From Pseudonocardia hierapolitana (GTDB taxonomy: Bacteria > Actinomycetota > Actinomycetes > Mycobacteriales > Pseudonocardiaceae): a DNA stretch of 64,000 nucleotides. The position numbers were made by a program, and so were the translations under genes. The notes under the pieces were generated by a model. It was not told the origin of the DNA, did no database searches, and saw nothing but the letters and a program-made list of their open reading frames with translations. This document shows positions 25,940-35,379 of the stretch, in pieces. The stretch spans positions 682,001 through 746,000 of the forward strand of contig NZ_VIWU01000001.1 of assembly GCF_007994075.1 (NCBI RefSeq). Direction: 5' to 3'. Every line of letters begins with the position of its first letter. Position 1 is the first letter of the stretch.

Positions 25940-26766
25940 GGCGCTGCCTCCAGGCAGCAGGTGTTGCGGCACTCACCGACGCCCTCGATGCGGGTGACGA
26001 GCTCGGCCCCGTCGGTGAGGTAGCGCGGGGGCTTGCGGGCGTGGCCGACGCCGCCGGGCGTGCCGGTGGCGATCACGTCGCCCGGGTTCAGCGTCACGAT
26101 CCCGGACAGGTAGACGATCAGGTCCACCGGCGAGAACACCAGCTCCTCGGTGGACGAGCGCTGCATCGTCTCGCCGTCGAGCACGGTGGAGACCTCCCAG
26201 CCGCCGTCCGGGAGCTCGTCGGGCGTCACGAGCCACGGCCCCAGCGGGGTGGTGCGCTCGAACGTCTTGCCCTGCAGGAACTGCGACGTGCGGCGCTGGA
26301 AGTCGCGCACGCTCACGTCGTTGAGGACGGTGTAGCCGGCGATCGCCGCCTCGGCCTGCTCCGGCGTGGCGTGCCGGATCGACCGGCCGATCACGACCGT
26401 CAGCTCGACCTCCCAGTCGATCGCCGTCGACGCCCGCGGCAGCACGATGTCGTCGCGGGCCCCGACGAGCGCAGGGGCGAACTTCGCGAAGACCGTCGGG
26501 AAGTCGGGCAGCTGGTTGCCCATCTCGAGGACGTGGTCGCGGTAATTCAGGCCGACGCAGATGATCTTCTCCGGCGATGGCACGAGCGGCGCGTAGTCCA
26601 GGCCCTCCAGCGGGTGCGACGGCCCGGCGGCCGCGGCGGCGTGCTCCGCCCAGTCCGGCCGCTCCAGCAACGCGCGGACGTCCGCCTCGCCCGTCTCCAC
26701 CGCTGCGGTCGCATCCACCCGGACCGCACGGTTGCCCGTCGCCGTGCGGATCGTCGCCAGCCTCAT
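25936..26766 (-). CDS. Fumarylacetoacetate hydrolase family protein (probable fumarylpyruvate hydrolase)
   Basis: A 276-residue FAH-fold enzyme. It carries KIICVGLNYRDHVLEMG, the metal motif DWEVELTVVIG (Asp-x-Glu-x-Glu pattern), YTVLNDVSVRDFQRR, QGKTFERTTPLGPWLVT and the terminal TGTPGGVGHAR. Such enzymes cleave C-C bonds of acylpyruvates. With a mycothiol-dependent maleylpyruvate isomerase directly downstream and overlapping, cleavage of fumarylpyruvate to fumarate and pyruvate is the best guess. The ATG at 26766 has GGTGAGG five bases upstream. The C-terminus ends in a CRNTCC cluster, which is unusual for the family. Confidence 0.85.
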   Translation of the reverse strand: MRLATIRTATGNRAVRVDATAAVETGEADVRALLERPDWAEHAAAAAGPSHPLEGLDYAPLVPSPEKIICVGLNYRDHVLEMGNQLPDFPTVFAKFAPALVGARDDIVLPRASTAIDWEVELTVVIGRSIRHATPEQAEAAIAGYTVLNDVSVRDFQRRTSQFLQGKTFERTTPLGPWLVTPDELPDGGWEVSTVLDGETMQRSSTEELVFSPVDLIVYLSGIVTLNPGDVIATGTPGGVGHARKPPRYLTDGAELVTRIEGVGECRNTCCLEAAP

Positions 26767-26894
26767 TTCCTCACCTCACCCGTCGTCACGGCGGGCAGTC
26801 TCGTCCAATCGGGCGCGGGGCACACGATCGGGGGGCCACTCGTCAGAGATCCGACATCCGTGACCGAGACGGCGATGAGGACGAACAGGAAGAA

Positions 26895-26984
26895 CCGTTC
26901 GGGATCATTCGAACGGGCGATACCGTGAGCGCATCGCCCAATGCTCACACGGTGTTGGACGAGTATCAGTTGGCGCCCTAGCCT
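26895..26984 (+). promoter_or_regulatory. Promoter and palindromes upstream of the beta-propeller gene
   Basis: TTGGAC (26955-26960) and TAGCCT (26979-26984), 18 bp apart, make a good sigma-70-type promoter. Transcription would start near 26991, giving a leader with GGAGG before the ATG at 27016. Upstream are the dyad CCGTTCG/CGAACGG (26895-26901, 26910-26916) and a GGGCGAT/ATCGCCC pair (26915-26921, 26933-26939), candidate regulator sites for this gene or for the divergent operon. Confidence 0.6.
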
Positions 26985-27015
26985 CGCGGCATTCCGGCCA
27001 ACGGAGGCTGAGGGC

Positions 27016-28299
27016 ATGGACACGTGCAGCAACGGGCTGCCCCGACTGGGTCGACGAAAGTTCGTGATGCTGATGGCGGGGATCTCGGCCAGTGCGACAT
27101 CGGGCGTCGCGTGCGCATCGGCAGGGCCGGCTGAATCGCCAGAGCCCGCTCGGACCGTGTTCTACGCCTCGGTCGGCGCCGACCTCGGTTCGTACACCGT
27201 GGACGAGAACGCCCTGACCCTCACCCGGGACAGCGTCACGCGCACACCCGATCTCGTGCAGTACGTCTGGGTGCACCCGACGCTGCCCGTGATGTACGTG
27301 GCCTACAGCAACCGGGCGAAGGCGAACGACAACCACGGTGTCGCCGCCTACCGGATCGATCGCGGAACCGGGCGCCTGACCGAATTCGACCAGCCGCTCG
27401 CGCTCGACAACCGACCGATCCACATCAGCGTGGACCCGGCCGGGCGCCACCTCCTGATCGCCTACAACCAGCCGTCCAACCTGACCGTGCACACGCTGAA
27501 CGCGGACGGCTCGATCGATGATCCGGTCGCGCAACGAGAACCCGTCGACGTCGGCGTCTACGCCCACCAGGTGCGCGTCGCGCCCTCGGCGAACCTCGTC
27601 GTGGTCAGCGCCCGTGGCGGCGACGCCACCGCCACGGCACCCGCGGCCCCCGGCGCAATTCGGGTGTTCCGGTTCTCCGACGGCCGACTGTCGGACGGAT
27701 CATCGATCGCCGACGGCGACGGGCTGGACTTCGGTCCGCGGCACGTGGACTTCCATCCGACGAAACCGTGGATGTACGTCTCGATGGAGCGGAACAACGA
27801 GCTACTGACCTTCGGGGTGCAGGACGACGGGATCACCCCGTCCCCACTGTTCACCAAGGCGACCGTGAGCCAACCCGCGCTCCGCGCGCCCGCGCAGTAC
27901 CTGGGACCGATCCACGTCCACCCCAACGGCAGGTACGTCTATCTCGTCAACCGGTCCGACGGCACCGTCGACTTCGGCGGGAGGAAGGTCCACGGGCCCG
28001 GGGAGAACACCGTCGCCGTCTTCTCCATCGACGAGGCAGGCGGCGAACCCACCCTGATCCAGACCATCGGCATCGACGCCTACCACGCGCGCACCTTCTC
28101 CATCCATCCGAACGGGAGGATGCTGGTGACAGCGGCCGTCGCACCGCTGTCCGAGCGCAACGGCGACCAGGTGCGCGACGTGCCCGCCGGATTCTCCGTG
28201 TTCGGCATCGGCGACGACGGACGGCTGACCTTCGCGCGCAAGTACGACGTCGACGTCAGCGCAGGCCCGCTGTTCTGGTGCGGGATGGTCTCCCTGTGA
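27016..28299 (+). CDS. Exported beta-propeller (lactonase-like) protein
   Basis: A 427-residue protein with a twin-arginine-like signal (GRRKFVMLMAGISASATSG) followed by repeated propeller blades. The blade pattern DPAGRHLLIAYN, HPTKPWMYVSMERNN, HPNGRYVYLVNRSDG and HPNGRMLVTAA matches the YkgB/6-phosphogluconolactonase-like family. Export through Tat is likely; a Cys follows the hydrophobic segment (GVAC), but the lipobox is poor. The catalytic role is uncertain, because many of these proteins are not gluconolactonases. It has its own promoter and stands alone. Base composition is slightly less GC-rich than its neighbours in places. Confidence 0.78.
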   Translation: MDTCSNGLPRLGRRKFVMLMAGISASATSGVACASAGPAESPEPARTVFYASVGADLGSYTVDENALTLTRDSVTRTPDLVQYVWVHPTLPVMYVAYSNRAKANDNHGVAAYRIDRGTGRLTEFDQPLALDNRPIHISVDPAGRHLLIAYNQPSNLTVHTLNADGSIDDPVAQREPVDVGVYAHQVRVAPSANLVVVSARGGDATATAPAAPGAIRVFRFSDGRLSDGSSIADGDGLDFGPRHVDFHPTKPWMYVSMERNNELLTFGVQDDGITPSPLFTKATVSQPALRAPAQYLGPIHVHPNGRYVYLVNRSDGTVDFGGRKVHGPGENTVAVFSIDEAGGEPTLIQTIGIDAYHARTFSIHPNGRMLVTAAVAPLSERNGDQVRDVPAGFSVFGIGDDGRLTFARKYDVDVSAGPLFWCGMVSL

Positions 28300-28320
28300 A
28301 CCCGACGCACGGCTGACCCC

Positions 28321-28338
28321 GACTCGCGCGCACTCGTA
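28321..28338. repeat. Dispersed 18-bp repeat copy
   Basis: GACTCGCGCGCACTCGTA, whose exact reverse complement occurs at 57020-57037. It contains the GACTCGC word of the arrays and the ACTCGTA word of the hairpin at 1636-1675. Confidence 0.6.
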
Positions 28339-28341
28339 ACG

Positions 28342-28380
28342 CGACTGGCGGGGACCGGAGGCTCCGGCCCCCGCCAGTCG
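28342..28380. terminator. Long perfect terminator hairpin
   Basis: CGACTGGCGGGG (28342-28353) pairs with CCCCGCCAGTCG (28369-28380), and the interior CCGGAG/CTCCGG continues the stem almost to a one-base loop. It lies between the convergent beta-propeller and hydroxylase genes. Confidence 0.8.
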
Positions 28381-28391
28381 TGGTGCGGTTG

Positions 28392-30764
28392 TCAGATGGT
28401 GCCCTCGTCGGCGACCGCGTCGCCCTCGCTGCGCACCGGGAGCGTCGCGAAGACGGCGGGGGGCTCCCGCCACGGGTCGGTGGTCGCCCCTGCCCGCGCG
28501 TCCTGGACCGCGCGCCACACGCGCTCCGGGGTGCACGGCAGGTCGACGTGGCGCACGCCGAGCGCGCTCAGCGCGTCGACCACGGCGTTCTGCACGGCCG
28601 GCGTGGATCCCACGGTGGCCGACTCGCCGATGCCCTTCGCCCCGAGCGGGTTGAGCGGGGTGGGCGTCTCGGTGTTGGCGGTCTCGAACATCATCAGGTC
28701 CGCCGCGCTCGGCATCCGGTAGTCGGCGAGCGTGCCGGTGAGCGGCTGGCCGTCGGGATCGAAGACGACCTCCTCGTAGAGCGCCTGCGCGATCCCCTGC
28801 GCGAGCCCTCCGTGCTGCTGGCCCTCGACGATCAGCGGGTTGAGCACGCGCCCGCAGTCGTCCACCGCGACGTGACGGCGCGGCGTGACGCGGCCCGTGT
28901 CGGTGTCGACCTCCACCACCGCAACGTGCGCGCCGAACGGGAACGTCGCGCTGTCCTGGTGGAAGTCCAGCCCGGCGAAGATCTGCTCGCCCTCGGCCTG
29001 CGCCCCGCTCGCGACCTGCGCCCAGCTGACCGTGGCCGACGGCACGCCGACCACGCCGAACTCGCCGTCCTCGGTGAGCTGCACGTCGTCGACCGACGCC
29101 TCCAGCATCGCCGCGGCCCGCCTGCGGCCCTGCTCGAGCACGTCGTCGGCCGCGGCCCGCACGGCGTTGCCGGCCATCTGCAGCGACCGCGACCCGCCCG
29201 TGCCGCCGCCGCGGGGCACCGTGGCGGTGTCGGACTGCACGAACCGGATCTTCTCCACCGGGATGCCGAGCCTGTCGCTCGCAACCATGGCGAACGCGGT
29301 GGCGTGGCCCTGCCCGTGGGCGGAGGTGCCCGCCGAGATCGTCGCGGAGCCGTCGGGGTGCACGGTGACGGAGCCGAACTCGTCGCCTGCGCCCCCGGTG
29401 ATCTCGACGTACACGCTGACGCCGATCCCGAGCTGCACCGGGTCACCGGCCTCGCGCCGGGTGGCCTGCTCCTCCCGGAGCTTCTCGTAGTCGACCAGCC
29501 GCAGTGCCTCGCGCAGCGACAGGTCGTAGTCGCCGACGTCGTACCGCACCCCGGAAAGGGTCTGGTACGGGAACTCGTCCGGCTGGATGAAGTTGCGCCG
29601 CCGCAGCTCTACCGGGTCGATCCCCAGCTCGGCGGCGGCGAGGTCCATCATCCGCTCGATGTGCGCCGTGGCCTCCGGGCGGCCCGCACCGCGGAAGGCG
29701 CCCATCGGCGTGGTGTTGGTGAGCGCCACCGCGCCGTCGAAGGCCAGCTTCGGGATCCGGTACACCCCGGTGGCCATCGTGTGCGTGGACAGGAACACCA
29801 GGCCGCCGCCGAACCCGGCGTACGCGCCGCTGTCGCCCACGACGCGCGCCCGCAGTCCGGTGATCACACCGTCGCGGGTGAGGCCCAGCTCGTAGTAGGC
29901 GACCTGCCCGCGCCCGTGCGGCATCGACACCAGGTTCTCCGACCTGGTCTCCACCCAGGTCACGGGACGGCCGAGCGCCCTGGCGACCCCGACGGCCGTC
30001 GTGTGCTCGGCGAGCATGCCCGCCTTGCCGCCGAACCCGCCGCCGACGTGCGGCGCGATCACCCGCACCCGATCCTGCTCCAGCCCGAACAGCGCGGCCG
30101 CCTGCGCGCGGAAGCCGTGCGGCATCTGGGTGGAGACCCAGATCGTGAGGTCGTGGTCCGCGCCCTCGTAGCCCCCGGGCAGGACCGCGATCGCGTTGCC
30201 CTCCATCGGCATCACAGCGAGCCGCTGGTTCACCAGCCGGGCCCGCACGACCACCTCGGCGTCCGAGAGCACCTCGGCGTCGGCCGACCGCTCGCCCTTG
30301 GCCAGGTTGGTGCCCAGATCCGGGAACTGCAGCTCCGCGTCCGGCTCGAGCGCGGCCTCCATGTCGACGACGGCGGGCAGCGGGTCGTAGTCGACCTCCA
30401 CGAGCTCGACCGCGTCGACGGCGGCGGCCTTCGTCTCGGCGACGACGACGGCGACCGCCTCCCCCACGAAGCGGACCCGGTCGGAGGCGAGCGGCGGGCG
30501 CAGGATGTCGGGGTTGACGACGAACAGGCCGCCGTGCGCAGGCAGGTCCAGGTCGGCGGCGGTGAAGACGGCGACGACTCCCGGGGCCGCCTTGGCCGCG
30601 GAGGTGTCGATCCCGGTGATGGTGCCGTGCGCGAGCGGGGAGCGCACGAACGCGAGGTGCAGGACGCCCTCGAGGGCGAGGTTTCCGACGTAGGTGCTCG
30701 CGCCGGTGATGAGGTCACGGTCCTCGACGCGGCGAACGGAGGTACCGAGAATCGATCCAGGCAT
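28392..30764 (-). CDS. Molybdopterin-binding large subunit of the xanthine dehydrogenase/CoxL family
   Basis: A 790-residue molybdenum hydroxylase large subunit. It starts GTSVRRVEDRDLITG and carries the molybdopterin motifs HVGGGFGGK and MGAFRGAGRPEA, SAHGQGHATA, and the catalytic glutamate in GAKGIGES. The active-site loop reads AFRGAGR rather than the VAYRCSFR of true CO dehydrogenase, so it is a form II or aldehyde/aromatic hydroxylase type. The FAD-binding medium and 2Fe-2S small subunits that normally flank it are missing on both sides; they must come from elsewhere in the genome or the protein is an orphan. The ATG at 30764 follows TAGGGT by seven bases, a leaderless arrangement. Confidence 0.88.
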   Translation of the reverse strand: MPGSILGTSVRRVEDRDLITGASTYVGNLALEGVLHLAFVRSPLAHGTITGIDTSAAKAAPGVVAVFTAADLDLPAHGGLFVVNPDILRPPLASDRVRFVGEAVAVVVAETKAAAVDAVELVEVDYDPLPAVVDMEAALEPDAELQFPDLGTNLAKGERSADAEVLSDAEVVVRARLVNQRLAVMPMEGNAIAVLPGGYEGADHDLTIWVSTQMPHGFRAQAAALFGLEQDRVRVIAPHVGGGFGGKAGMLAEHTTAVGVARALGRPVTWVETRSENLVSMPHGRGQVAYYELGLTRDGVITGLRARVVGDSGAYAGFGGGLVFLSTHTMATGVYRIPKLAFDGAVALTNTTPMGAFRGAGRPEATAHIERMMDLAAAELGIDPVELRRRNFIQPDEFPYQTLSGVRYDVGDYDLSLREALRLVDYEKLREEQATRREAGDPVQLGIGVSVYVEITGGAGDEFGSVTVHPDGSATISAGTSAHGQGHATAFAMVASDRLGIPVEKIRFVQSDTATVPRGGGTGGSRSLQMAGNAVRAAADDVLEQGRRRAAAMLEASVDDVQLTEDGEFGVVGVPSATVSWAQVASGAQAEGEQIFAGLDFHQDSATFPFGAHVAVVEVDTDTGRVTPRRHVAVDDCGRVLNPLIVEGQQHGGLAQGIAQALYEEVVFDPDGQPLTGTLADYRMPSAADLMMFETANTETPTPLNPLGAKGIGESATVGSTPAVQNAVVDALSALGVRHVDLPCTPERVWRAVQDARAGATTDPWREPPAVFATLPVRSEGDAVADEGTI

Positions 30765-30777
30765 GCGAATGACCCTA
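30765..30777 (-). promoter_or_regulatory. Leaderless promoter of the hydroxylase gene
   Basis: On the minus strand TAGGGT (30777-30772) lies seven bases before the ATG, with no Shine-Dalgarno sequence between. Confidence 0.5.
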
Positions 30778-30932
30778 CGGTCCGAAACCGGGCCCTGCCC
30801 AGCAGTTGACGTGGGACCTGATGTCGGGAGAACCTCTCCCACCGGGAGACCTCGCGCGCCGGCCCGTCCGGACGTGCACACCACGGGAGGTCGGACTGGT
30901 CGGGGGCCGGTCCGGCCTCCCGACCATTCTGT

Positions 30933-30977
30933 GCGGCGTTCATCCGAGCGCGGCGTTCATCCGAGCGCTGTTAGTTT
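30933..30977 (+). promoter_or_regulatory. Fumarase promoter with 17-bp tandem duplication
   Basis: GCGGCGTTCATCCGAGC is exactly duplicated at 30933-30949 and 30950-30966. TAGTTT (30972-30977) follows, six bases before the GTG start at 30984, so the transcript is probably leaderless. The duplication covers the -35 zone and could be a tandem regulator site. Confidence 0.55.
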
Positions 30978-30983
30978 CTGCGG

Positions 30984-32633
30984 GTGCCCGGTTTCCACCA
31001 CACCGACGTGCTTCCCCTCGGCCCTGACGACACCGAGTACCGGCTCCTCGACCTGCCCCCGGGCCGGGTCGTCGAGGCGGCGGGCCGCACCTTCCTCGAG
31101 ATCGACCCCGCCACGATCACCGCGCTCGTGCGCGAGTCGGTGCGCGACATCCAGCACATGCTGCGGCCGTCGCACCTCGCGCAGCTGCGCGCCATCATCG
31201 ACGACCCCGAGGCGTCGCCCAACGACCGCTTCGTGGCCACCGACCTGCTGCGCAACGCGTGCGTGTCGGCGGGCGGGGTGCTCCCGATGTGCCAGGACAC
31301 CGGCACCGCGATCGTCGTGGCCAAGCGCTCCGAGACCGTGCTCACCGGCGGTGACGACGAGCGCGCCATCTCGCAGGGCGTGTTCGAGGCCTACGACGAG
31401 TTGAACCTGCGCTACTCGCAGATGGCCCCCGTCTCGTTCTGGGACGAGAAGAACACGGGCACGAACCTCCCCGCGCAGGTCGAGCTGTACACCGCGCCGG
31501 GGCGGGCGCCGAAGTACGAGTTCCTGGTGATGGCCAAGGGCGGCGGCTCGGCGAACAAGACCTTCCTCTACCAGGAGACGAAGGCGCTGCTGAACCCGAA
31601 GAAGCTCGCCGCGTTCCTCGACGAGAAGCTGCGCTCGCTCGGCACCGCGGCGTGCCCGCCGTACCACCTCGCGGTGGTGGTGGGCGGCACGTCGGCCGAG
31701 TACACCCTCAAGGTCGCCAAGCTCGCCTCCGCTCGCTACCTCGACACCCTGCCCACCGAGGGATCGGAGCTGGGCCACGCGTTCCGCGACCGCGACCTCG
31801 AACAGCAGGTGCTCGAGCTGACCCGCGGATTCGGGATCGGCGCGCAGTTCGGCGGCAAGTACTTCTGCCACGACGTCCGGGTGATCCGCCTCCCCCGCCA
31901 CGGCGCCTCGCTCCCGGTGGGCATCGCGGTGTCCTGCTCCGCCGACCGCCAGGCCAAGGCCAAGGTCACCCCGGAGGGCGTGTTCCTCGAGCAGCTCGAG
32001 CGCGATCCGGCCCGGTTCCTGCCGGAGACCACCGCGGACGACCTGTCCGACGAGGTCGTGCACGTGGATCTCAGCCGCCCGATGGCCGAGATCCGCGCGC
32101 AGCTCTCGACGCTGCCGGTGAAGACGCGCGTGTCGCTGACCGGCCCGCTCGTCGTGGCCCGCGACATCGCCCACGCCAAGATCGCGGAGCGACTGGAGGC
32201 GGGCGAGCCGATGCCGCAGTACCTGCGTGATCACCCCGTCTACTACGCCGGACCGGCCAAGACCCCAGAGGGCTACGCGTCGGGATCGTTCGGGCCGACC
32301 ACCGCCGGGCGGATGGACTCCTACGTGGAGCAGTTCCAGGCCGCGGGCGGCTCGCTCGTGATGCTGGCCAAGGGGAACCGGTCGAAGCAGGTGACCAACG
32401 CCTGCGCCACCTACGGCGGGTTCTACCTGGGCTCGATCGGTGGGCCCGCCGCCCGGCTGGCCCAGGACTGCATCCGCAAGGTCGAGGTGCTGGAGTACCC
32501 CGAGCTCGGGATGGAGGCGGTCTGGCGCATCGAGGTGGAGGACTTCCCCGCCTTCGTCGTGGTGGACGACAAGGGCAACGACTTCTTCGCCGAGGTGAGC
32601 CGGCCGACGCTGCAGGTCTCCTTCCGCCGGTAG
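30984..32633 (+). CDS. fumA: Class I fumarate hydratase (4Fe-4S)
   Basis: A 549-residue iron-sulfur fumarase combining the alpha and beta domains in one chain. Cysteines likely to bind the cluster occur in [23 protein letters not shown] and [21 protein letters not shown] and [12 protein letters not shown] are further family marks, and the beta domain begins around residue 345 ([19 protein letters not shown]). It hydrates fumarate to malate in the TCA cycle and is oxygen-sensitive, unlike class II FumC. The GTG at 30984 fits the leaderless promoter. It is convergent with patA, leaving only five bases between them. Confidence 0.93.
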   Translation: MPGFHHTDVLPLGPDDTEYRLLDLPPGRVVEAAGRTFLEIDPATITALVRESVRDIQHMLRPSHLAQLRAIIDDPEASPNDRFVATDLLRNACVSAGGVLPMCQDTGTAIVVAKRSETVLTGGDDERAISQGVFEAYDELNLRYSQMAPVSFWDEKNTGTNLPAQVELYTAPGRAPKYEFLVMAKGGGSANKTFLYQETKALLNPKKLAAFLDEKLRSLGTAACPPYHLAVVVGGTSAEYTLKVAKLASARYLDTLPTEGSELGHAFRDRDLEQQVLELTRGFGIGAQFGGKYFCHDVRVIRLPRHGASLPVGIAVSCSADRQAKAKVTPEGVFLEQLERDPARFLPETTADDLSDEVVHVDLSRPMAEIRAQLSTLPVKTRVSLTGPLVVARDIAHAKIAERLEAGEPMPQYLRDHPVYYAGPAKTPEGYASGSFGPTTAGRMDSYVEQFQAAGGSLVMLAKGNRSKQVTNACATYGGFYLGSIGGPAARLAQDCIRKVEVLEYPELGMEAVWRIEVEDFPAFVVVDDKGNDFFAEVSRPTLQVSFRR

Positions 32634-32638
32634 GAACG

Positions 32639-35374
32639 CTAGGACAGCCGCCTCGGCCCGCTGTCCTGCCGGGTGGGCGGCGGGCCGAGGACGATGCGCG
32701 CGCCCGTGACGAACGCCCCGTCGGCGGAGGTGAGCACCGGGTCGAGCACGAGCGAGCGCACCTCGGGCAGGTCCTCGGCGATCCGGCCCACCCGCAGCAC
32801 GAGGTCCTCCAGCGCGGCCAGGTCGACCGGCTCGGTGCCGCGGTAGCCCGCCAGGAGCGGCGCGGCCCGCGGTGCGCGCACCAGCGACGCGGCGTCCTGG
32901 TCGGACACCGGGACCACGCGGAAGGCACGGTCGCCGAGCAGCTCGGTGGCCATCCCGGACAGCCCGAAGGACAGCAGCGACCCGAACGACGGGTCGTCGA
33001 CGATCTCGAGCACGCAGGAGATCCCCTTCGGGGCCATCCGCTGCACGTAGACCTCACTCTGCCCGGTGAGCCGGGCGAGGTCGGCGTGGGCGCGGCGCAC
33101 ACCGAGCGGGTCGTCGAGGTCGAGCCGGACGCCCACGAGGTCGGTGCGATGGCGCCAGCGGTCGCCGACCGCCTTGATCGCCACCGGGTATCCCAGCTCC
33201 TCGGCAGCCGCGACCGCCGCGTCGGCGTCCGACACCTCGCGGAAGTCGGTGACCGGTATGCCGTAGCAGGCCAGCAGCTCGACGGCGTCGGCGTCACCGA
33301 GCCGGTGGTCGTGCTCCGCGCCGAGGCGGGCGACCACGGCCCGGGCCCGCTCCGTGTCGATCCCGGGCTGACTGACGAACTCCCCCACCGGACGCGCCCG
33401 CCAGGCGGCGTAGCGGCTGACCCGCGCGAGCGCCGCCGCGGCCCGCTCCGGGCTGGGGTAGCTGGGCACCGATCCCGGCCCGGGCGAGCCGTCCTCCCGC
33501 GCCACGGACAGCTCGGCCGGCACCCCCTCGACGGCGAGGAACACCGCGGCCACCGGCTTGTCGGAGCCGGCCACGGCCTCACGCAGGGCCCGGGCGTACT
33601 CCGCGCCCGGGATGGCGATGGGCGGGACGAACACGGCGATGAGGGCATCGGCCCGGCCCGCTTCTCCACCCTCGGGGTCGTCCCGGATCGCCCTGGCGAC
33701 GGCGGCGGCGAACTCCTCGGGCGGCGCCGCGGTGCCGACGTCGACCGGCGGACCCGCGAGCTCCATCCCGCCGTCGAGCAGTGCATCGGCGACCAGGACG
33801 CCCAGCGCGCTCGAGTTGCCGACCACCGCGACCCGCGGCCCTGCCGGGAGCGGCTGGTAGGCGAGCAGGAGTGCGGTGTCGAACAGCTGGGTGAGCGTCT
33901 CGACCCGGATCACGCCCGCCTGCTCGAACAGCGCGCGCACGCTGGCCTCGTCGATCTGCGTCGCGCTCGCCGCCAATGCCGGTGTGGGGCCGGAGTGGCG
34001 CCCGCTCTTCACCGCGACGATCGGCTTGGTGCGCGCGAGCCGCCGCGCCAGCCGCGCGAACTTGCGCGGGTTGCCGAACGTCTCGAGGTAGAGCAGGACG
34101 ACGTCGGTGTTCGGGTCGGTCTGCCAGTACTGCAGCAGGTCGTTTCCGGACAGGTCGGCCCGGTTGCCGGCCGAGACGAACGTGGACAGGCCGAGCCCGC
34201 GCTCCTTCGCCGCCGCGAGGATCGCGATGCCCAGCGCACCGGACTGCGAGAAGAAGCCGACCCGGCCGGTGCCCGGGAGATCGGGGGCGAGGGTCGCGTT
34301 GAGCCGCACGGCGGGATCGTTGTTGACCACCCCGAGCGCGTTGGGCCCGATCACCCGCATGCCGTGTGCCCGGGCCTCGGACACCAGGCGCCGCTCCGCG
34401 ACGACACCGCTCGCACCGACGTCGGCGAACCCGGCGCTCACCACGACGAGCGTGGTGACCCCCTTCTCGAGGCAGGAGTCCATCACCTCGTCGATGCCCG
34501 CGGCGGGCACCGCGACCACGGCCAGGTCGACCTCGTCGGGGATCTCGGTGACCGACGCGTAGGCCCGGACCCCGCGCACCGAGCGCGTGGCCGGGTTCAC
34601 CGGGTAGACGGGCCCGGTGAAGTTGGCGCGCAGGAGGTTGGCGAGCACGGCGTGGCCGATCTTCGACGGGTCGGTGGACGCCCCGATCACAGCCACCGAC
34701 GTGGGGTGCAGCGCGTTGTGCACGCTCCGTGCCTCGGCCCGCTGCTCCCGCGAGTCGCGGACGGCGAGCGAGCGCTCCGTGGGGTCGATGTCGAACTCGA
34801 GGTGCAGCACGCCCTCGGCGAACTCCCGGCTCACCTGGTAGCCGGCGTCGCGGAAGACCCGGACCATCTGGTGGTTCTCCACCAGCACCTCGGCCTCGAA
34901 CCTGCGCAGACCGTTCTCCCGCGCGGCCGCCGCGAGGTGTTCGAGCAGGATCGAGCCCAGCCCGCGACCCTGGTGGTCGTCGCGCACGACGAACGCGACC
35001 TCGGCCGACTCGACCCGCCCGTCGGGCCGCGGATCCAGCCCCTCGTACCGCCCCACGGCGATGATCTCGTCGCCGAGCAGGCAGATCAACGCCACCCGCG
35101 TGCGGTGGTCGACGTTGGTGAACCGCTCGAGGTCGCGCGGGGGAATGCGCGGGTAGGGGCCGAAGTAGCGCAGGTAGCGGGTGCGCTCCGAGAGGCTCTG
35201 GTGGAACCGCAGCAGTGTGTCGGCGTCGCTGGGCAGGATCGGGCGCAGGTGCACGATGCCGCCGTCCGAGGCCACGACGTCGGCTTCCCATTGGCGGGGG
35301 TATCCCGGCTCGGGCTCCGCCGCGGGCGGGTCCCTGCGCGGGTCGCTGCTCGCCGTCTCACCGCTGGTCGTCAT
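32639..35374 (-). CDS. patA: Protein lysine acetyltransferase, GNAT fused to NDP-forming acyl-CoA synthetase-like domain (PatA type)
   Basis: A 911-residue fusion. Residues about 35-195 are GNAT (VVRDDHQGRGLGSILLEHLA is the acetyl-CoA loop). Residues about 215-910 resemble NDP-forming acyl-CoA synthetases: a CoA-binding part (TSVAVIGASTDPSKIGHAVL), the succinyl-CoA-ligase-like part and an ATP-grasp end. The phospho-histidine normally found in a SHT motif is replaced by Ala471 (SAT), so ligase activity is probably lost and the domain acts as a sensor. An N-terminal GNAT is the order described for Streptomyces PatA, which acetylates acyl-CoA synthetases. It is last in an operon with acuC, the matching deacetylase, five bases downstream. 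Confidence 0.88.
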   Translation of the reverse strand: MTTSGETASSDPRRDPPAAEPEPGYPRQWEADVVASDGGIVHLRPILPSDADTLLRFHQSLSERTRYLRYFGPYPRIPPRDLERFTNVDHRTRVALICLLGDEIIAVGRYEGLDPRPDGRVESAEVAFVVRDDHQGRGLGSILLEHLAAAARENGLRRFEAEVLVENHQMVRVFRDAGYQVSREFAEGVLHLEFDIDPTERSLAVRDSREQRAEARSVHNALHPTSVAVIGASTDPSKIGHAVLANLLRANFTGPVYPVNPATRSVRGVRAYASVTEIPDEVDLAVVAVPAAGIDEVMDSCLEKGVTTLVVVSAGFADVGASGVVAERRLVSEARAHGMRVIGPNALGVVNNDPAVRLNATLAPDLPGTGRVGFFSQSGALGIAILAAAKERGLGLSTFVSAGNRADLSGNDLLQYWQTDPNTDVVLLYLETFGNPRKFARLARRLARTKPIVAVKSGRHSGPTPALAASATQIDEASVRALFEQAGVIRVETLTQLFDTALLLAYQPLPAGPRVAVVGNSSALGVLVADALLDGGMELAGPPVDVGTAAPPEEFAAAVARAIRDDPEGGEAGRADALIAVFVPPIAIPGAEYARALREAVAGSDKPVAAVFLAVEGVPAELSVAREDGSPGPGSVPSYPSPERAAAALARVSRYAAWRARPVGEFVSQPGIDTERARAVVARLGAEHDHRLGDADAVELLACYGIPVTDFREVSDADAAVAAAEELGYPVAIKAVGDRWRHRTDLVGVRLDLDDPLGVRRAHADLARLTGQSEVYVQRMAPKGISCVLEIVDDPSFGSLLSFGLSGMATELLGDRAFRVVPVSDQDAASLVRAPRAAPLLAGYRGTEPVDLAALEDLVLRVGRIAEDLPEVRSLVLDPVLTSADGAFVTGARIVLGPPPTRQDSGPRRLS

Positions 35375-35379
35375 GCCCG

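Noticed and set aside
24816..25976. Long open frames through array B on both strands as repeat proteins
   Set aside because: A 22-bp unit without stop codons keeps every frame open; frames change every unit, there are no start signals, and they overlap the isomerase gene.
28392..30764. Carbon monoxide dehydrogenase large subunit
   Set aside because: The active-site loop lacks the Cys-containing VAYRCSFR motif required for CO oxidation.
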